NCBI RefSeq assembly: GCF_031202305.1
Contig: NZ_CP101731.1
Span: 1,302,001-1,366,000 of the forward strand
Source: Pelagibacterium sp. 26DY04
GTDB taxonomy: Bacteria; Pseudomonadota; Alphaproteobacteria; Rhizobiales; Devosiaceae
DNA: 64,000 nucleotides
Direction: 5' to 3'
Shown here: positions 41,391-49,232 of the stretch, piece after piece
Layout: each line of letters begins with the position of its first letter
How positions within the stretch are numbered: position 1 is the first letter of the stretch
Made by a program: the position numbers and the translations under genes
Notes under the pieces: generated by a model
Database searches by the model: none
Seen by the model: only the letters and a program-made list of their open reading frames with translations
Told to the model about the DNA's origin: nothing

Positions 41391-42467
41391 TTAGACACTT
41401 TTGCGAGGGCGGTTAGACAAACCGCGTTCCCGTTTGGTGCCGCCTTGTAGCATATTCGCCATGTCGATCAAGACCCCATTTGCATCCGCGTTCGATGCAT
41501 AGTGCTCGGTCATTTTCCAGTTCTCATGGCCAACATAATCCTTGATCTGGTCCAAGGAATACCCGAGCCCACGAAGGTCCGTGGCCACTGAATGGCGCAG
41601 ACCGTGAAGCGTTATTCCTGGCTCGGCCAATCCCCGCTCAATGCATTTGGCGAAGAACTTTCGCTGAGACGCGGTGAACCCTGCCTCAGACCAGCCCTCC
41701 CCATATGAATTCAGGCACAGCATGACGGCATCGCCCTGCGGTGCGCCTTCAATCGCCTCGTCCAGTATGGCGCGAAGTTTCCCCACAACCGGCAGCTTCA
41801 TTGTCTTGCCGGTCTTGCTGGTGCGGAACGATAGAAATCCGCCCTTATAGGCCGACTGGGGCAATTTCAAAATGTCGCCTCGGCGCATCCCGAGATATCG
41901 GGCCAAGGCCAAGGGTAGACGCAAATGCGCCGGCGCTGCGGCCAGAACGTTGTCGCGCTCAGACAGGCTCCATGGGCGGTTTTCGCGCTTCCGGTCGGAT
42001 GCAATGCGCGCTTTGGCAAGACCGGCGACCGGGTTCTTGTCAACTAACCCATATTCCGCCCCATGCCGGAATGCGCTCGAAAGCATGGCCATCATGTGGT
42101 TAGTGAAACCCGCCCGTTTGGCCTTCACGGCCTTATCGCGGAGCTTTGCCATGAACGCCGTGTCCATGAGGTGAAGCGGCGTGCCAGACAGCGGCTTAAG
42201 GTAGTCCATGCACTTGTGGTAGTCGGCCTTCGTTCTATCAGCTAGATCCGTGAATAGCGGAGACTTCTTGTAGCTTTCGAGTAGGCCGGCCAAGGTTCCT
42301 GTCTTCGCTTCGACTGGTGCGTGAAGCTTATCGAGGCGAGCGACTTCGGCCGCGATCTCGGCTCCAGATAACTCGGGGTTGATCGCCACTCCGCTCTTGC
42401 GGTGATAAAGCCGGACCTTCCCGTGACGATCACGATAGCGCTTGACGCCCTTCACCTTGATCCTCAT
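41391..42467 (-). CDS. int: Phage tyrosine-recombinase integrase
   Basis: A 358-residue integrase. The start at 42467 (MRIKVKGVKRYRDRHG) has GGGGAAAC upstream; the longer frame overlaps the excisionase gene. An N-terminal arm/SAM-like core-binding domain (about 60-150) is followed by the catalytic domain with Arg in LARYLGMRRGDIL, the HGLRHSVATDL box (His-x-x-Arg) and the Tyr nucleophile in ENWKMTEHYAS. It would integrate and excise the prophage at an att site near the tRNA-Gln gene. It is last in the leftward operon. Confidence 0.93.
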   Translation of the reverse strand: MRIKVKGVKRYRDRHGKVRLYHRKSGVAINPELSGAEIAAEVARLDKLHAPVEAKTGTLAGLLESYKKSPLFTDLADRTKADYHKCMDYLKPLSGTPLHLMDTAFMAKLRDKAVKAKRAGFTNHMMAMLSSAFRHGAEYGLVDKNPVAGLAKARIASDRKRENRPWSLSERDNVLAAAPAHLRLPLALARYLGMRRGDILKLPQSAYKGGFLSFRTSKTGKTMKLPVVGKLRAILDEAIEGAPQGDAVMLCLNSYGEGWSEAGFTASQRKFFAKCIERGLAEPGITLHGLRHSVATDLRGLGYSLDQIKDYVGHENWKMTEHYASNADANGVLIDMANMLQGGTKRERGLSNRPRKSV

Positions 42468-42684
42468 CGAGTTTCCCCAGCCAATCATCTGCCGTGATGG
42501 GGCGGGATTGGGTTCTTGCGTCCACCCATCGGTCAAGGTCGCGTACATCGTAACGCACAGAATCCCCGATCTTCACAGGGGCGATGCGAACGTGCGCCTT
42601 GAGGGTATTGGGTGACTTAAGGCCAAGATACTGCGCAGCTTCCTGCGCGGTCAAAAGGCGGCGAGCGGGGAGGGGCAAGCTCAC
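42430..42684 (-). CDS. Excisionase/AlpA-like helix-turn-helix protein
   Basis: An 84-residue protein with a MerR-like winged helix: LTAQEAAQYLGLKSPNTLKAHVRIAPVKIGDSVRYDVRDLDRWVDAR, the standard excisionase/AlpA pattern. It overlaps the integrase gene by 38 bp and the upstream gene by 4 bp. It probably binds the att arms to direct excision. Confidence 0.82.
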   Translation of the reverse strand: MSLPLPARRLLTAQEAAQYLGLKSPNTLKAHVRIAPVKIGDSVRYDVRDLDRWVDARTQSRPITADDWLGKLDEDQGEGRQALS

Positions 42685-42968
42685 TTCTGCACCTCGTCAA
42701 GCTTGGCGCGGATGACGTCGGCTGCATCACGAGGCTGCATGTAGCCCGGCATCGCCGCTGCCACCTTTGCCCCTTCCTCCATCCCCATCCGCCTGCCGCG
42801 CTGCTCTGCTTCGAGGAGGGCGCGGGCGATGGCTTGGCGATGCAGGTCGTCCTCTACAGCCCAGACATCTGTAACGTTGGTCTGCTCACGAACGTCATGG
42901 AAACCGTAGTTCTCGACGAGATCGTCTGCGACCTCCCACACGTCCTGCGGGCACCACTCAGGCTTCAT
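42681..42968 (-). CDS. Hypothetical phage protein
   Basis: A 95-residue acidic protein (MKPEWCPQDVWEVADDLVENYGF...), mostly helical in character, not recognised. It overlaps both neighbours by a few bases, in the style of the leftward operon, which supports it as a real gene. Confidence 0.65.
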   Translation of the reverse strand: MKPEWCPQDVWEVADDLVENYGFHDVREQTNVTDVWAVEDDLHRQAIARALLEAEQRGRRMGMEEGAKVAAAMPGYMQPRDAADVIRAKLDEVQK

Positions 42969-43185
42969 TGGAGCGCTCCTTTAGGGCAGCGCGGCCGGCG
43001 GGGGTGATCGCCCACATGGCGTTACGCGGGAACGCCATGTTCCCCGGTTGCGGGATAATCCGCGCCATTCCCTTCAGTGATAGGGCGTTCAGAGTGCCCA
43101 AGCCCACACCCATCCCGTAGGCAGACGCATCGGAGATCGCGAGCAGCTTTAACGTATGCATTTGCGCCGTCGTCAGCTTCCTCAT
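42958..43185 (-). CDS. Small phage protein, possibly winged helix
   Basis: A 75-residue protein. The start at 43185 (MRKLTTAQMHTLKLL) has a GGGAGGGATAAGGGG tract upstream, so the longer frame is not used. LTTAQMHTLKLLAISDASAYGMGVGLGTLNALSLKGMARII, ending in ITPAGRAAL, looks like a small winged helix of the type seen in phage regulators. The fold is inferred from pattern only. Confidence 0.6.
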   Translation of the reverse strand: MRKLTTAQMHTLKLLAISDASAYGMGVGLGTLNALSLKGMARIIPQPGNMAFPRNAMWAITPAGRAALKERSNEA

Positions 43186-43189
43186 CCCC

Positions 43190-44191
43190 TTATCCCTCCC
43201 TTTCGGGGTGAAGGGCGGCGCGGGCGCGGATTGCGGCCATGATTTCCTTGATTGTTGTCCACGGCACCTGGACCCTCGTGGTCGCGCTATTCCCGTCATC
43301 ATCGACGTATTCAAGCGGAAACGAAAATTCTCCGGTGTACGCGGCCTTGGTTTCTGCGCTGGGCTTCAATGCGTCGATTACCTCATCCATTCGCTTGGCC
43401 ACCCTCTGCATCCCCGCAATAATCGCTTCCGCTTCATGGTGAGGCTCTGGGCCGCGTAAGAGCACTGCCTCCTCGCTCTCAAGGTCAGAGACAGGACCGA
43501 ATAGCTCTCCCACTGCATCACGGATCATGCGGAGGGCAGCGGAGTAGGGAGCGACTGTTTCGGCGTGGGAGGGTGAGGGGGCTAGAAACGCTGAATTGAT
43601 AGCCTCGGCAATCTCCGACAGCTTATCGTCGGTCAGCGCTTCAGGCACATCGCCTTGAAGCGCCCCGAACAGGATTTCCCAAAGCTCTGGCCCATCCAGA
43701 CTTACGCCCTGCGGTGCTTGGGCGGGGTCGTCGCAATCTCGACAGATCGAGTTCACCCCCTCATTTCCGGTCCCGCCGCACGTTTCGCACTCCCCCTGTG
43801 CTTGGGTGGGCTCGATGGCGGAGAGGGTCTTGCGGATCACGTCTTGAACCGCCACGATCTCCTCCTGATACATCAGCGCCCCCGAATGAGTGATTGCCTG
43901 ACAGAGTTTGTCGGCCAGATCGTCCGTCTCCCTCACCCCAGAGGGCAGAGCGGCTTTCGCGTCCGACTCCACGTCGTCCAGAGCGGCCATGTAGCCTCTG
44001 CCGAATTGAACCGAAATCAGCGCCGCCAATTCCTGGGCCGTTTCGCCGGATATGTTCGAGCTCAGAAATGTAGGATCGCCCGGAATGCCAGAAAGGTTGA
44101 TCCTTGCGCCGCGCGCCATAAGGCTCAGCATCGAACGCAAGTGATCGTGCGCCGTTGCCTCGGCTGCGCCTTTGAATTCTTCGTCGGTCAT
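43190..44191 (-). CDS. Hypothetical phage protein with Cys-rich zinc-ribbon-like centre
   Basis: A 333-residue acidic protein. The start MTDEEFKGAAEATAHDH at 44191 follows AGGAGC and overlaps the upstream nuclease gene stop; the open frame further up is shadow. Around residue 140, CETCGGTGNEGVNSICRDC holds two Cys-x-x-Cys pairs, as in small zinc ribbons or DnaJ-type repeats. The rest is helical and not recognised. Phage proteins of this mosaic type are poorly characterised. Confidence 0.6.
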   Translation of the reverse strand: MTDEEFKGAAEATAHDHLRSMLSLMARGARINLSGIPGDPTFLSSNISGETAQELAALISVQFGRGYMAALDDVESDAKAALPSGVRETDDLADKLCQAITHSGALMYQEEIVAVQDVIRKTLSAIEPTQAQGECETCGGTGNEGVNSICRDCDDPAQAPQGVSLDGPELWEILFGALQGDVPEALTDDKLSEIAEAINSAFLAPSPSHAETVAPYSAALRMIRDAVGELFGPVSDLESEEAVLLRGPEPHHEAEAIIAGMQRVAKRMDEVIDALKPSAETKAAYTGEFSFPLEYVDDDGNSATTRVQVPWTTIKEIMAAIRARAALHPEREG

Positions 44192-44628
44192 GATTGCTCC
44201 TGTGCCGCCCGCTTCGGAAAGGGGCGCGATTGCATCTTCCGGCCAGATGGCCATTCGGTTCGTGATTGGATCGGCGCCCGCTCCCCCCTGGGCTTGCGTG
44301 GCTTCACTGGGCGCTCGTGGGAGGGATTCTCCGCGTCCTGTGGGACGAAGATGATGCCGTCGCGGATCAGCACCACCCACGACGCGCACACAGCGTCCAG
44401 AACGGACGGAATGAGCTCGGCACGGCCTTTGCCCTGGTCATAGGCTGCATGGCAGTTAGAGCAGCCGAAGAAGCCGAGAACATCATGGGTCTTGAGCCCC
44501 ATGCCCTTGCCGTGACCGTTGAGATGGCACCAGACGGTGGTTTCGGGATTGCCGTTGCAGATGCCCGGCAACCGTAGCTGGCAGGGTTGGCCCTTGGCGT
44601 GGCGAAGGATTTTGCGGGATCGGATCAT
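44188..44628 (-). CDS. YbcO-like (DUF1364) phage endonuclease
   Basis: A 146-residue protein. RSRKILRHAKGQPCQLRLPGICNGNPETTVWCHLN (near the start), then GMGLKTHDVLGFFGCSNCHAAYDQG, is the DUF1364/YbcO HNH-like metal-nuclease pattern, with Cys and His metal ligands. I use the ATG at 44628, whose ATGA overlaps the upstream stop and which has GAGG upstream, rather than 44682. It is likely a nuclease in phage recombination. Confidence 0.78.
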   Translation of the reverse strand: MIRSRKILRHAKGQPCQLRLPGICNGNPETTVWCHLNGHGKGMGLKTHDVLGFFGCSNCHAAYDQGKGRAELIPSVLDAVCASWVVLIRDGIIFVPQDAENPSHERPVKPRKPRGERAPIQSRTEWPSGRKMQSRPFPKRAAQEQS

Positions 44629-44816
44629 GCGAGCCTCGCTCTTCTCCAGCCAGTGAACGGACGTGGGCAAATCGTAACCCATCCATCGCCATTCACCGGG
44701 CCGTCATCATCCCACCAAACATTCCGATCCCAGCCGTAGGTGGGGCTCCACAGATCGATAACGCTTCCGTCTTTCGGGGCGGTGTCCATCGGTTGCATTT
44801 TAGGATCGCGCTTCAT
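44625..44816 (-). CDS. Small phage protein, DUF551-like
   Basis: A 63-residue protein. The start at 44816 (MKRDPKMQPMDTAPKDG) has GGAGG upstream and overlaps the next-upstream stop. MDTAPKDGSVIDLWSP and the WDDDGPVNGDGWVTICPRPFTGW ending resemble DUF551 proteins common in lambdoid phages. Function unknown. Confidence 0.65.
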   Translation of the reverse strand: MKRDPKMQPMDTAPKDGSVIDLWSPTYGWDRNVWWDDDGPVNGDGWVTICPRPFTGWRRARLA

Positions 44817-45232
44817 GCTGCCTCCAAGAATGCGAGAGGGTCGAAGCCGATTGCGTCGGAAAGCTTCTCCATCGCCAGATCCATGTAGACCCGGAATTCG
44901 TCCTGGGTCATCGCGTTGAAGGCGATGGAATCCACCACCACGGCGACCTCTCCAGTTTGCATGTCCACCACGTTGCGCTTGAAGCCGCACACCAGCTTGA
45001 GTTCGTCGTGCAGGTGTTCCGGCGTCGGCCAGCGTCCCGTGGTGTCGCAGACGCGCTTGAGGGCCAGCCAATAGGTCCGCAACTGGCGATTGCTTCGTTT
45101 CGTCATCGGGCTAAGCTCGAATTCCTCGCCCATTCCAGCCGCGTAGAGCAGTTCGGCGTCATAGGCCGTTACTGGCGACAACCCACGGGCGGTCTTGCGA
45201 ACGAGGATCGAGGGGCGCTTTTCCTTGCTCAT
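44813..45232 (-). CDS. Phage protein, DUF1367-like
   Basis: A 139-residue protein. NRQLRTYWLALKRVCDTTGRWPTPEHLHDELKLVCGF followed by SIAFNAMTQDEFRVYMDLAMEKL matches the layout of DUF1367 proteins from phage nin-type regions, which lie next to YbcO-like nucleases. Its ATG overlaps the stop of the frameshifted gene upstream. Confidence 0.62.
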   Translation of the reverse strand: MSKEKRPSILVRKTARGLSPVTAYDAELLYAAGMGEEFELSPMTKRSNRQLRTYWLALKRVCDTTGRWPTPEHLHDELKLVCGFKRNVVDMQTGEVAVVVDSIAFNAMTQDEFRVYMDLAMEKLSDAIGFDPLAFLEAA

Positions 45233-45448
45233 ATCGCGCTCGCTAGCTTCTGTATCTGCGCCCGCCGGCCTTCCAGCGCATACGTGATCTCATCCCGAAT
45301 GTGCTCTGGCGCTGCCTTAAACCTCGGGTCGCTCTCCACCTCCTCTCGGATGCGGGCGTATAGATCGGCATTGAGGCCTACAGACCGAATCCGCTGCTGA
45401 GTGGTGGTGAGGTATTCGGCGTCGGAGGTGGATCTTTGCGGGGCTCAT
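45229..45448 (-). pseudogene. Small phage gene with a one-base frameshift near its start
   Basis: Between the ATG at 45446-45448, which overlaps the upstream stop as ATGA, and the stop at 45229-45231, which overlaps the downstream start as ATGA, the coding frame is clear. It reads SDAEYLTTTQQRIRSVGLN... then ADLYARIREEVESDPRFKAA, about 72 residues in all. But the ATG is one base out of frame with it. Removing one base of the GGGG run at 45440-45443 (CCCC on the coding strand) restores a single ORF starting MSPQRSTSDAEY. Either a real frameshift mutation, a slippage site or a sequencing error. Confidence 0.6.
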
Positions 45449-45777
45449 GCGTGATCCTCCGCAGCGGCTATGGCGCGATCGAACAGCGCCATGATGTCGG
45501 CGTGGGTGGTGTCAGGATGGTCATTGAATTGCGCGACAGGATCATCGGTGGCTCCGTCCCGAGCGGTGAAGCTCGCTGGGAGGGCTTCTTCGATTGCTCG
45601 ATGGATACGAAAGCCCTCTTGGTATATGAGGCCGTGCTTCTCGATGGCCTTGTCGCAAGCGTCCATTGCGCACAGGCATGATCCGCCATTGTGCTCACGC
45701 TGGCTTTCCTCGTGCGCCCACTTCTCGGGCGTATCAATCAGCGCCTTGGCTGCGATAAGATTGTCTTTCAGTCCCAT
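45445..45777 (-). CDS. Hypothetical phage protein
   Basis: A 110-residue acidic protein with two cysteines close together (GGSCLCAMDACDKA) that could bind a metal. It starts with MGLKDNLIAAKALIDTPEKWAH and ends EDHA, overlapping the frameshifted gene. Not recognised. Confidence 0.6.
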   Translation of the reverse strand: MGLKDNLIAAKALIDTPEKWAHEESQREHNGGSCLCAMDACDKAIEKHGLIYQEGFRIHRAIEEALPASFTARDGATDDPVAQFNDHPDTTHADIMALFDRAIAAAEDHA

Positions 45778-45864
45778 CTTCTCTACCCCTTCTTCCAGCC
45801 CTCGCCCGCCGGGTTCGCAATGGGGGTATCACTCCCCGGCGGGCGCCCTGGCTGTGGTTGATCT

Positions 45865-46419
45865 CTATGCGGCGTTCGATTGCGGAAGCGCATCCAAGTG
45901 GGATTTCGCGTCCGCTGCTTTCGGCTTGGGAAGGAATGCGGCTGCGTTCTTTACGTGCGCCCAAGGATCGGCCACGAACTTCTTGAACTTCGGTTTGCCG
46001 CCCTGCTCATATGCGTCACACGGCACCCACACGTTTCCGAGGTCGTAGAGGTATCGCCCGATGCCCCAAGATACCGCTGCTCGCTTGAGAGCGCCGGAGA
46101 ACGCGCCCTTTTCGGCCTCGATGTCCGTGTCTCCTGCGCCGTCCGACTTCCAGACCCAAGCGTCATTGATGAGGATGCCAATGCGGCACCCCATCCGGCC
46201 ATTGCCCGCGTCGAAATGCTCGCTCTGCCAATTGGCGGGAGTGCAGACCTGATCCAGCCTGTCCATCACATCACGGGCGTCCAGATAGGCTAGCGCCAAG
46301 GCTGCATAGCCATCGGACTGGCGAGCCTTCGTCACCATCTGCGCGCGCCAGTGGATGGCCTCGGCAGGGAAGGGGCGGTGTAGGTCGCGAAGTTGTTCAA
46401 TCGTTACGCCAGACATCAC
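45865..46419 (-). CDS. Rad52/22-type single-strand annealing protein
   Basis: A 184-residue protein. RPFPAEAIHWRAQMVTK, then ALAYLDARDVMDRLDQVCTPANWQSEH and GAFSGALKRAAVSWGIGRYLYDL, is the Rad52-family phage annealase pattern. It would anneal single-stranded DNA in phage recombination, with the Gp157-like protein encoded just upstream. Its ATG overlaps that gene's stop. The 90-bp gap downstream holds no gene. Confidence 0.85.
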   Translation of the reverse strand: MMSGVTIEQLRDLHRPFPAEAIHWRAQMVTKARQSDGYAALALAYLDARDVMDRLDQVCTPANWQSEHFDAGNGRMGCRIGILINDAWVWKSDGAGDTDIEAEKGAFSGALKRAAVSWGIGRYLYDLGNVWVPCDAYEQGGKPKFKKFVADPWAHVKNAAAFLPKPKAADAKSHLDALPQSNAA

Positions 46420-46925
46420 CGGCTCCTTATCGTCAGTCCGGGCTCGCCCAAGACCAAGGCAGCGCCGGGGATTGCCTCTCCCGCCTTTAGCGCTTCGCCG
46501 ATGGCCGTCTTGTCGGCTTGGCGGATGGTTTTGAAATAACCCTGCGGGAGAGCTTCCACGTCCAGCACTTCCACGCTCTCGCGAGGCTTGGAGATGGAAA
46601 TGGTCGCCTCGGGCAGCGTGAGCTTGTCTGTGCCAGCCAGAGAGAGGATGCGCTTAAGCATTGCCTTCATGGCATCCTCCTGCCGCTGGAACCGCTCCTG
46701 CCGCTCCTTGAAGTCGGCCATCACTTCCTTGATGCCGGAGACGTTGGCGCGGGCCAGATTGCGGCGGCGAACGATCCTGCTGGCGATATGCTCAAGGTCG
46801 GTTTCCCCCTCCAGCACATCGGCGCGCAGTTCTTCGTCGTCGGCCAGTTCTGGATACGCTTCGAGCAGAGAGCCGATTTCACGCTCAAGCTGCCGAACAT
46901 CCAATGCGAGATAATCGGCCATCAC
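46416..46925 (-). CDS. Siphovirus Gp157-like protein
   Basis: A 169-residue protein with a long coiled-coil middle (ELRADVLEGETDLEHIASRIVRR... VMADFKERQERFQRQEDAMKAMLKRIL) and a beta-rich end (TDKLTLPEATISISKPRESVEVLD, ALPQGYFKT). This is the Gp157 family, usually encoded beside recombination genes of siphoviruses. Confidence 0.82.
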   Translation of the reverse strand: MMADYLALDVRQLEREIGSLLEAYPELADDEELRADVLEGETDLEHIASRIVRRRNLARANVSGIKEVMADFKERQERFQRQEDAMKAMLKRILSLAGTDKLTLPEATISISKPRESVEVLDVEALPQGYFKTIRQADKTAIGEALKAGEAIPGAALVLGEPGLTIRSR

Positions 46926-47116
46926 GCAGCCCTCTTGCTCGCGGCCTTGATGCGCATGCGCAGGACACGCTCCATCTTGTCCAAGGCTTCCTCGAACGCC
47001 TCGCGGCGGTACGGGTAATGCTCAGAGCCTTCTAGGGTGGCATTGAGGATGATTGCGCTCTCCAGAAGGTTTTGAGCGGCAACCTTGGCCTCCAGTTCGA
47101 TCGGGTACTGTCTCAT
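46922..47116 (-). CDS. Small hypothetical phage protein
   Basis: A 64-residue basic, helical protein (MRQYPIELEAKVAAQNLLESAI...). It overlaps the Gp157-like gene by 4 bp. Not recognised. Confidence 0.55.
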   Translation of the reverse strand: MRQYPIELEAKVAAQNLLESAIILNATLEGSEHYPYRREAFEEALDKMERVLRMRIKAASKRAA

Positions 47117-47117
47117 T

Positions 47118-47246
47118 TCACATCACCTTCATCAGAACTTCGATTATGGATTCTCCGTCATGGCGTAAGGGCCACAGTGCGGAGAGGTAGAGGGCGGAAA
47201 GGGCAATGAAGGCCAGAGCGCCCTTGAGGGTGGAGAGGGCGGTCAC
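47118..47246 (-). CDS. Small single-pass membrane protein of the phage
   Basis: A 42-residue ORF beginning with GTG at 47246, whose GTGA overlaps the upstream stop, with GGAGACGG ahead. Most of it is one hydrophobic segment (GALAFIALSALYLSALW). The longer frame to 47324 lies within the neighbouring gene and is not used. Role unknown. Confidence 0.5.
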   Translation of the reverse strand: MTALSTLKGALAFIALSALYLSALWPLRHDGESIIEVLMKVM

Positions 47247-47422
47247 GCTGCCGTCTCCTTGCGCTTGAGTTCGGCTTCCATGTCGAAAGCCTTGTTGAAG
47301 TCGCGAGCGGGGGTCTGGGACCAACCGCGTTCCCGCGCCTCTTGTTCGTGGCGGATGAAGGCCGTAAGGCCCTCTCTATCCCCCTTGGCGAATAGGGATT
47401 GGGCTTGGGACAAGAATGTCAT
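47243..47422 (-). CDS. Small hypothetical phage protein
   Basis: A 59-residue helical, charged protein (MTFLSQAQSLFAKGDREGLTAF...). The ATG at 47422 overlaps the upstream stop (ATGA), so it is preferred to the longer frame to 47479. Not recognised. Confidence 0.55.
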   Translation of the reverse strand: MTFLSQAQSLFAKGDREGLTAFIRHEQEARERGWSQTPARDFNKAFDMEAELKRKETAA

Positions 47423-47685
47423 TTCCCTGCTGCCTTGCTCTGCGCCTCGTCCACGAGGGCGATGGATTCCCGTGGCCACATGAGGGGGTTAGCCATCTCG
47501 TGAAGGTACCGCTGACAGTTTGGGCAAAGCTCGAATTCCTTTGTCCAATTCCCATGGTCAGTGACCGGGTATCCCCTGAAACCTTCAAGTGTGACGGTGA
47601 TGGTGTGCCAATCCTCTGTGCGTCCATCGCGCACGATCTTTTCGGTGCCACAGCCGTCGCAAATCCAAGTGAGTTTCTTCGCCAT
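47419..47685 (-). CDS. Small phage zinc-ribbon protein
   Basis: An 88-residue protein. Two Cys pairs, WICDGCGTEK and ELCPNCQRYL, make a classic zinc ribbon. The start MAKKLTW at 47685 overlaps the upstream stop (TGATG). It probably binds nucleic acid or protein; not further identified. Confidence 0.65.
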   Translation of the reverse strand: MAKKLTWICDGCGTEKIVRDGRTEDWHTITVTLEGFRGYPVTDHGNWTKEFELCPNCQRYLHEMANPLMWPRESIALVDEAQSKAAGK

Positions 47686-47981
47686 CAGAACCACGTCCCC
47701 AATTCGCGCTGCTGCTCGACAACACCCCAAGGCTCGACACCAACGGCGTCTATGAAGTCATCATCGGCTAGGGCTTGTTCATGAACCTGCGCAGCAATGG
47801 CGCGGGAAAGATCGGTGCCGTGGTAAAGGCTGCGGGTCACACCAGTGGCGTCTTTGACCCGGATGTCATAGATCACGACATTGCCATATTCAATGGAAGC
47901 CTCGATGAAGCATTCGAGGTCTTGGATGAGCAGGGCTCCCGTTTCCTCGTCCTTGATCTCGGCGTAGAACAAAATGGACAT
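47685..47981 (-). CDS. Hypothetical phage protein
   Basis: A 98-residue acidic alpha/beta protein (MSILFYAEIKDEETGALLIQDLECF...). The next gene upstream ends 63 bp away. Not recognised. Confidence 0.6.
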   Translation of the reverse strand: MSILFYAEIKDEETGALLIQDLECFIEASIEYGNVVIYDIRVKDATGVTRSLYHGTDLSRAIAAQVHEQALADDDFIDAVGVEPWGVVEQQRELGTWF

Positions 47982-48044
47982 AATCGGTTCTCCCGTTGGA
48001 GTTGGCCTTGCTGGGCTGCACCGTTTGGATGCAGCCGGGTAAGG

Positions 48045-48308
48045 TCACGCTGCGGATTTGATTGGGTTTTGATTGTCATACAGGTCGGCGGGCTTTGCGC
48101 TCGTGCACCAGCCAGATACGCCCTTGATCCAGTCCTCCATTTCGGTGGAGCCATCAGCGTTCTTCCACTCGTGGCGCTGGAACCAACGAAGCCCATCAAA
48201 CTGCTGCCAGATGCGATAGGCGACGTAGCCGCCGTGAGGCAGGGACGGATACCAAGGGCCGTTCTTGCACGGGTCCCAATCAGTGACTTTGGTTTCGATC
48301 CGCTGCAT
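48045..48308 (-). CDS. Hypothetical phage protein, first gene of the leftward operon
   Basis: An 87-residue Trp-rich protein (MQRIETKVTDWDPCKNGPW...). The ATG at 48308 has GGAGA six bases ahead; the frame continues to 48449 through the operator region and is not used. It probably marks the first gene after the leftward early promoter. Confidence 0.6.
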   Translation of the reverse strand: MQRIETKVTDWDPCKNGPWYPSLPHGGYVAYRIWQQFDGLRWFQRHEWKNADGSTEMEDWIKGVSGWCTSAKPADLYDNQNPIKSAA

Positions 48309-48401
48309 TCCCATTCTCCATTCTCTGCGCAGTGAGGCTTGAGCCGATGCGCTGTTGATGAGGCAGATCAGGCGAACCGTCTTCGTGCCTCCGTTGAGAA
48401 T

Positions 48402-48457
48402 AAACGTATACGCATAAAACGTACGATGCAAGCATAATCGTACGTGCAAAACGTATA
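48402..48457. promoter_or_regulatory. Phage operator cluster at the divergent 48.3-48.5 kb promoter
   Basis: Repeated elements lie in an AT-rich patch: AAACGTATAC (48402-48411), AAAACGTACG (48416-48425), CGTACGT (48439-48445) and AAAACGTATA (48448-48457). The same AAAACGTATA element flanks the repressor promoter at 51271-51313. They are likely binding sites of the S24-type repressor and the Cro-like protein, controlling the leftward early operon. Confidence 0.65.
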
Positions 48458-48520
48458 AAGTTGTGACTCGACTCCTTCCATCCGTTCTGCTTTCAAATAG
48501 AACGAAAGGAGAACAACACC

Positions 48521-48823
48521 ATGCAGGAAGTGTCGCAGTTCATCGTCATCGCGCCAGGCGCAATGGGAAAAGCCGTTGAGTATGCGGAGGACAGGATACG
48601 GGAGAGGCTAGGGCGCTCGTTCCCGCAGTATCATTTCCAGATAGAGCCGTTCGGGCCGTTCTCGGAGCCCGAAGAATTCGCCGTGGTGCCGGTCATGGGC
48701 ACGATGCGTCGGGACAGCGACGATCCCGACCGCATTTATATGTGCAAGCCGCTCGACCCTTGGGTGATACCGGCCATCAAGGAAGTGCTCAGGGAGTTTG
48801 AGCTGGCGCCGGGGCTGAATTGA
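48521..48823 (+). CDS. Hypothetical phage protein
   Basis: A 100-residue protein (MQEVSQFIVIAPGAMGKAVEYAEDRIRERLG...) with AAAGGAGAA ahead of the ATG. It is divergent from the leftward operon and transcribed alone. Not recognised. Confidence 0.65.
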   Translation: MQEVSQFIVIAPGAMGKAVEYAEDRIRERLGRSFPQYHFQIEPFGPFSEPEEFAVVPVMGTMRRDSDDPDRIYMCKPLDPWVIPAIKEVLREFELAPGLN

Positions 48824-49232
48824 GATCCGGCGCAGATCCCTGCTGCGTAACATAAAAGGTATGGACCGGATGCATATCTTCCGCCGAGGTGCCGATCAAT
48901 ATCTGATGCTTTCCTAGAGCCGGTTTGTCTAACGCCACGGGTGTGAACAGAACGAACCGATCCCGTTCGCTAACCGCATCCGATGCATCAGAGTCGAATT
49001 CCACGGTACGAGCCTTGGCGTCCTCAGGCGTAGTCAATCCGATCATCAGTGTCCCAGAAGGACTGAGCGGCCTCACCAAGATGCAGATGAAAAACGACAG
49101 TGGGCCTAAGTCGCCTGCTCCGGCGAAATTGATGTCCTCAGTGTAGACGCCACTAAAAGTGTACTTTCCGTCCGACTGCATAGCGGCATAATCGCAGATC
49201 ATGCAGTGCAGTACTTCTACTGGTAGCGTCAC
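48789..49232 (-). CDS. Hypothetical phage-borne protein, DUF6941-like
   Basis: A 147-residue protein beginning VLHCMICDYAAMQSDGKYTFSGVYTEDI after a short lead. This resembles small proteins (DUF6941) that begin with a similar 'xxCDxA...GKxxIxGVFxxI' stretch. It lies downstream of the HTH gene with a 4-bp overlap and convergent to the 48521 gene (34-bp overlap of 3' ends). A lysogen-expressed gene is likely. Confidence 0.6.
   Translation of the reverse strand: MTLPVEVLHCMICDYAAMQSDGKYTFSGVYTEDINFAGAGDLGPLSFFICILVRPLSPSGTLMIGLTTPEDAKARTVEFDSDASDAVSERDRFVLFTPVALDKPALGKHQILIGTSAEDMHPVHTFYVTQQGSAPDLNSAPAPAQTP

Noticed and set aside
45734..45964. Minus-strand 76-codon ORF between two phage genes
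   Set aside because: It overlaps both neighbours, is Arg-rich and has no ribosome site.
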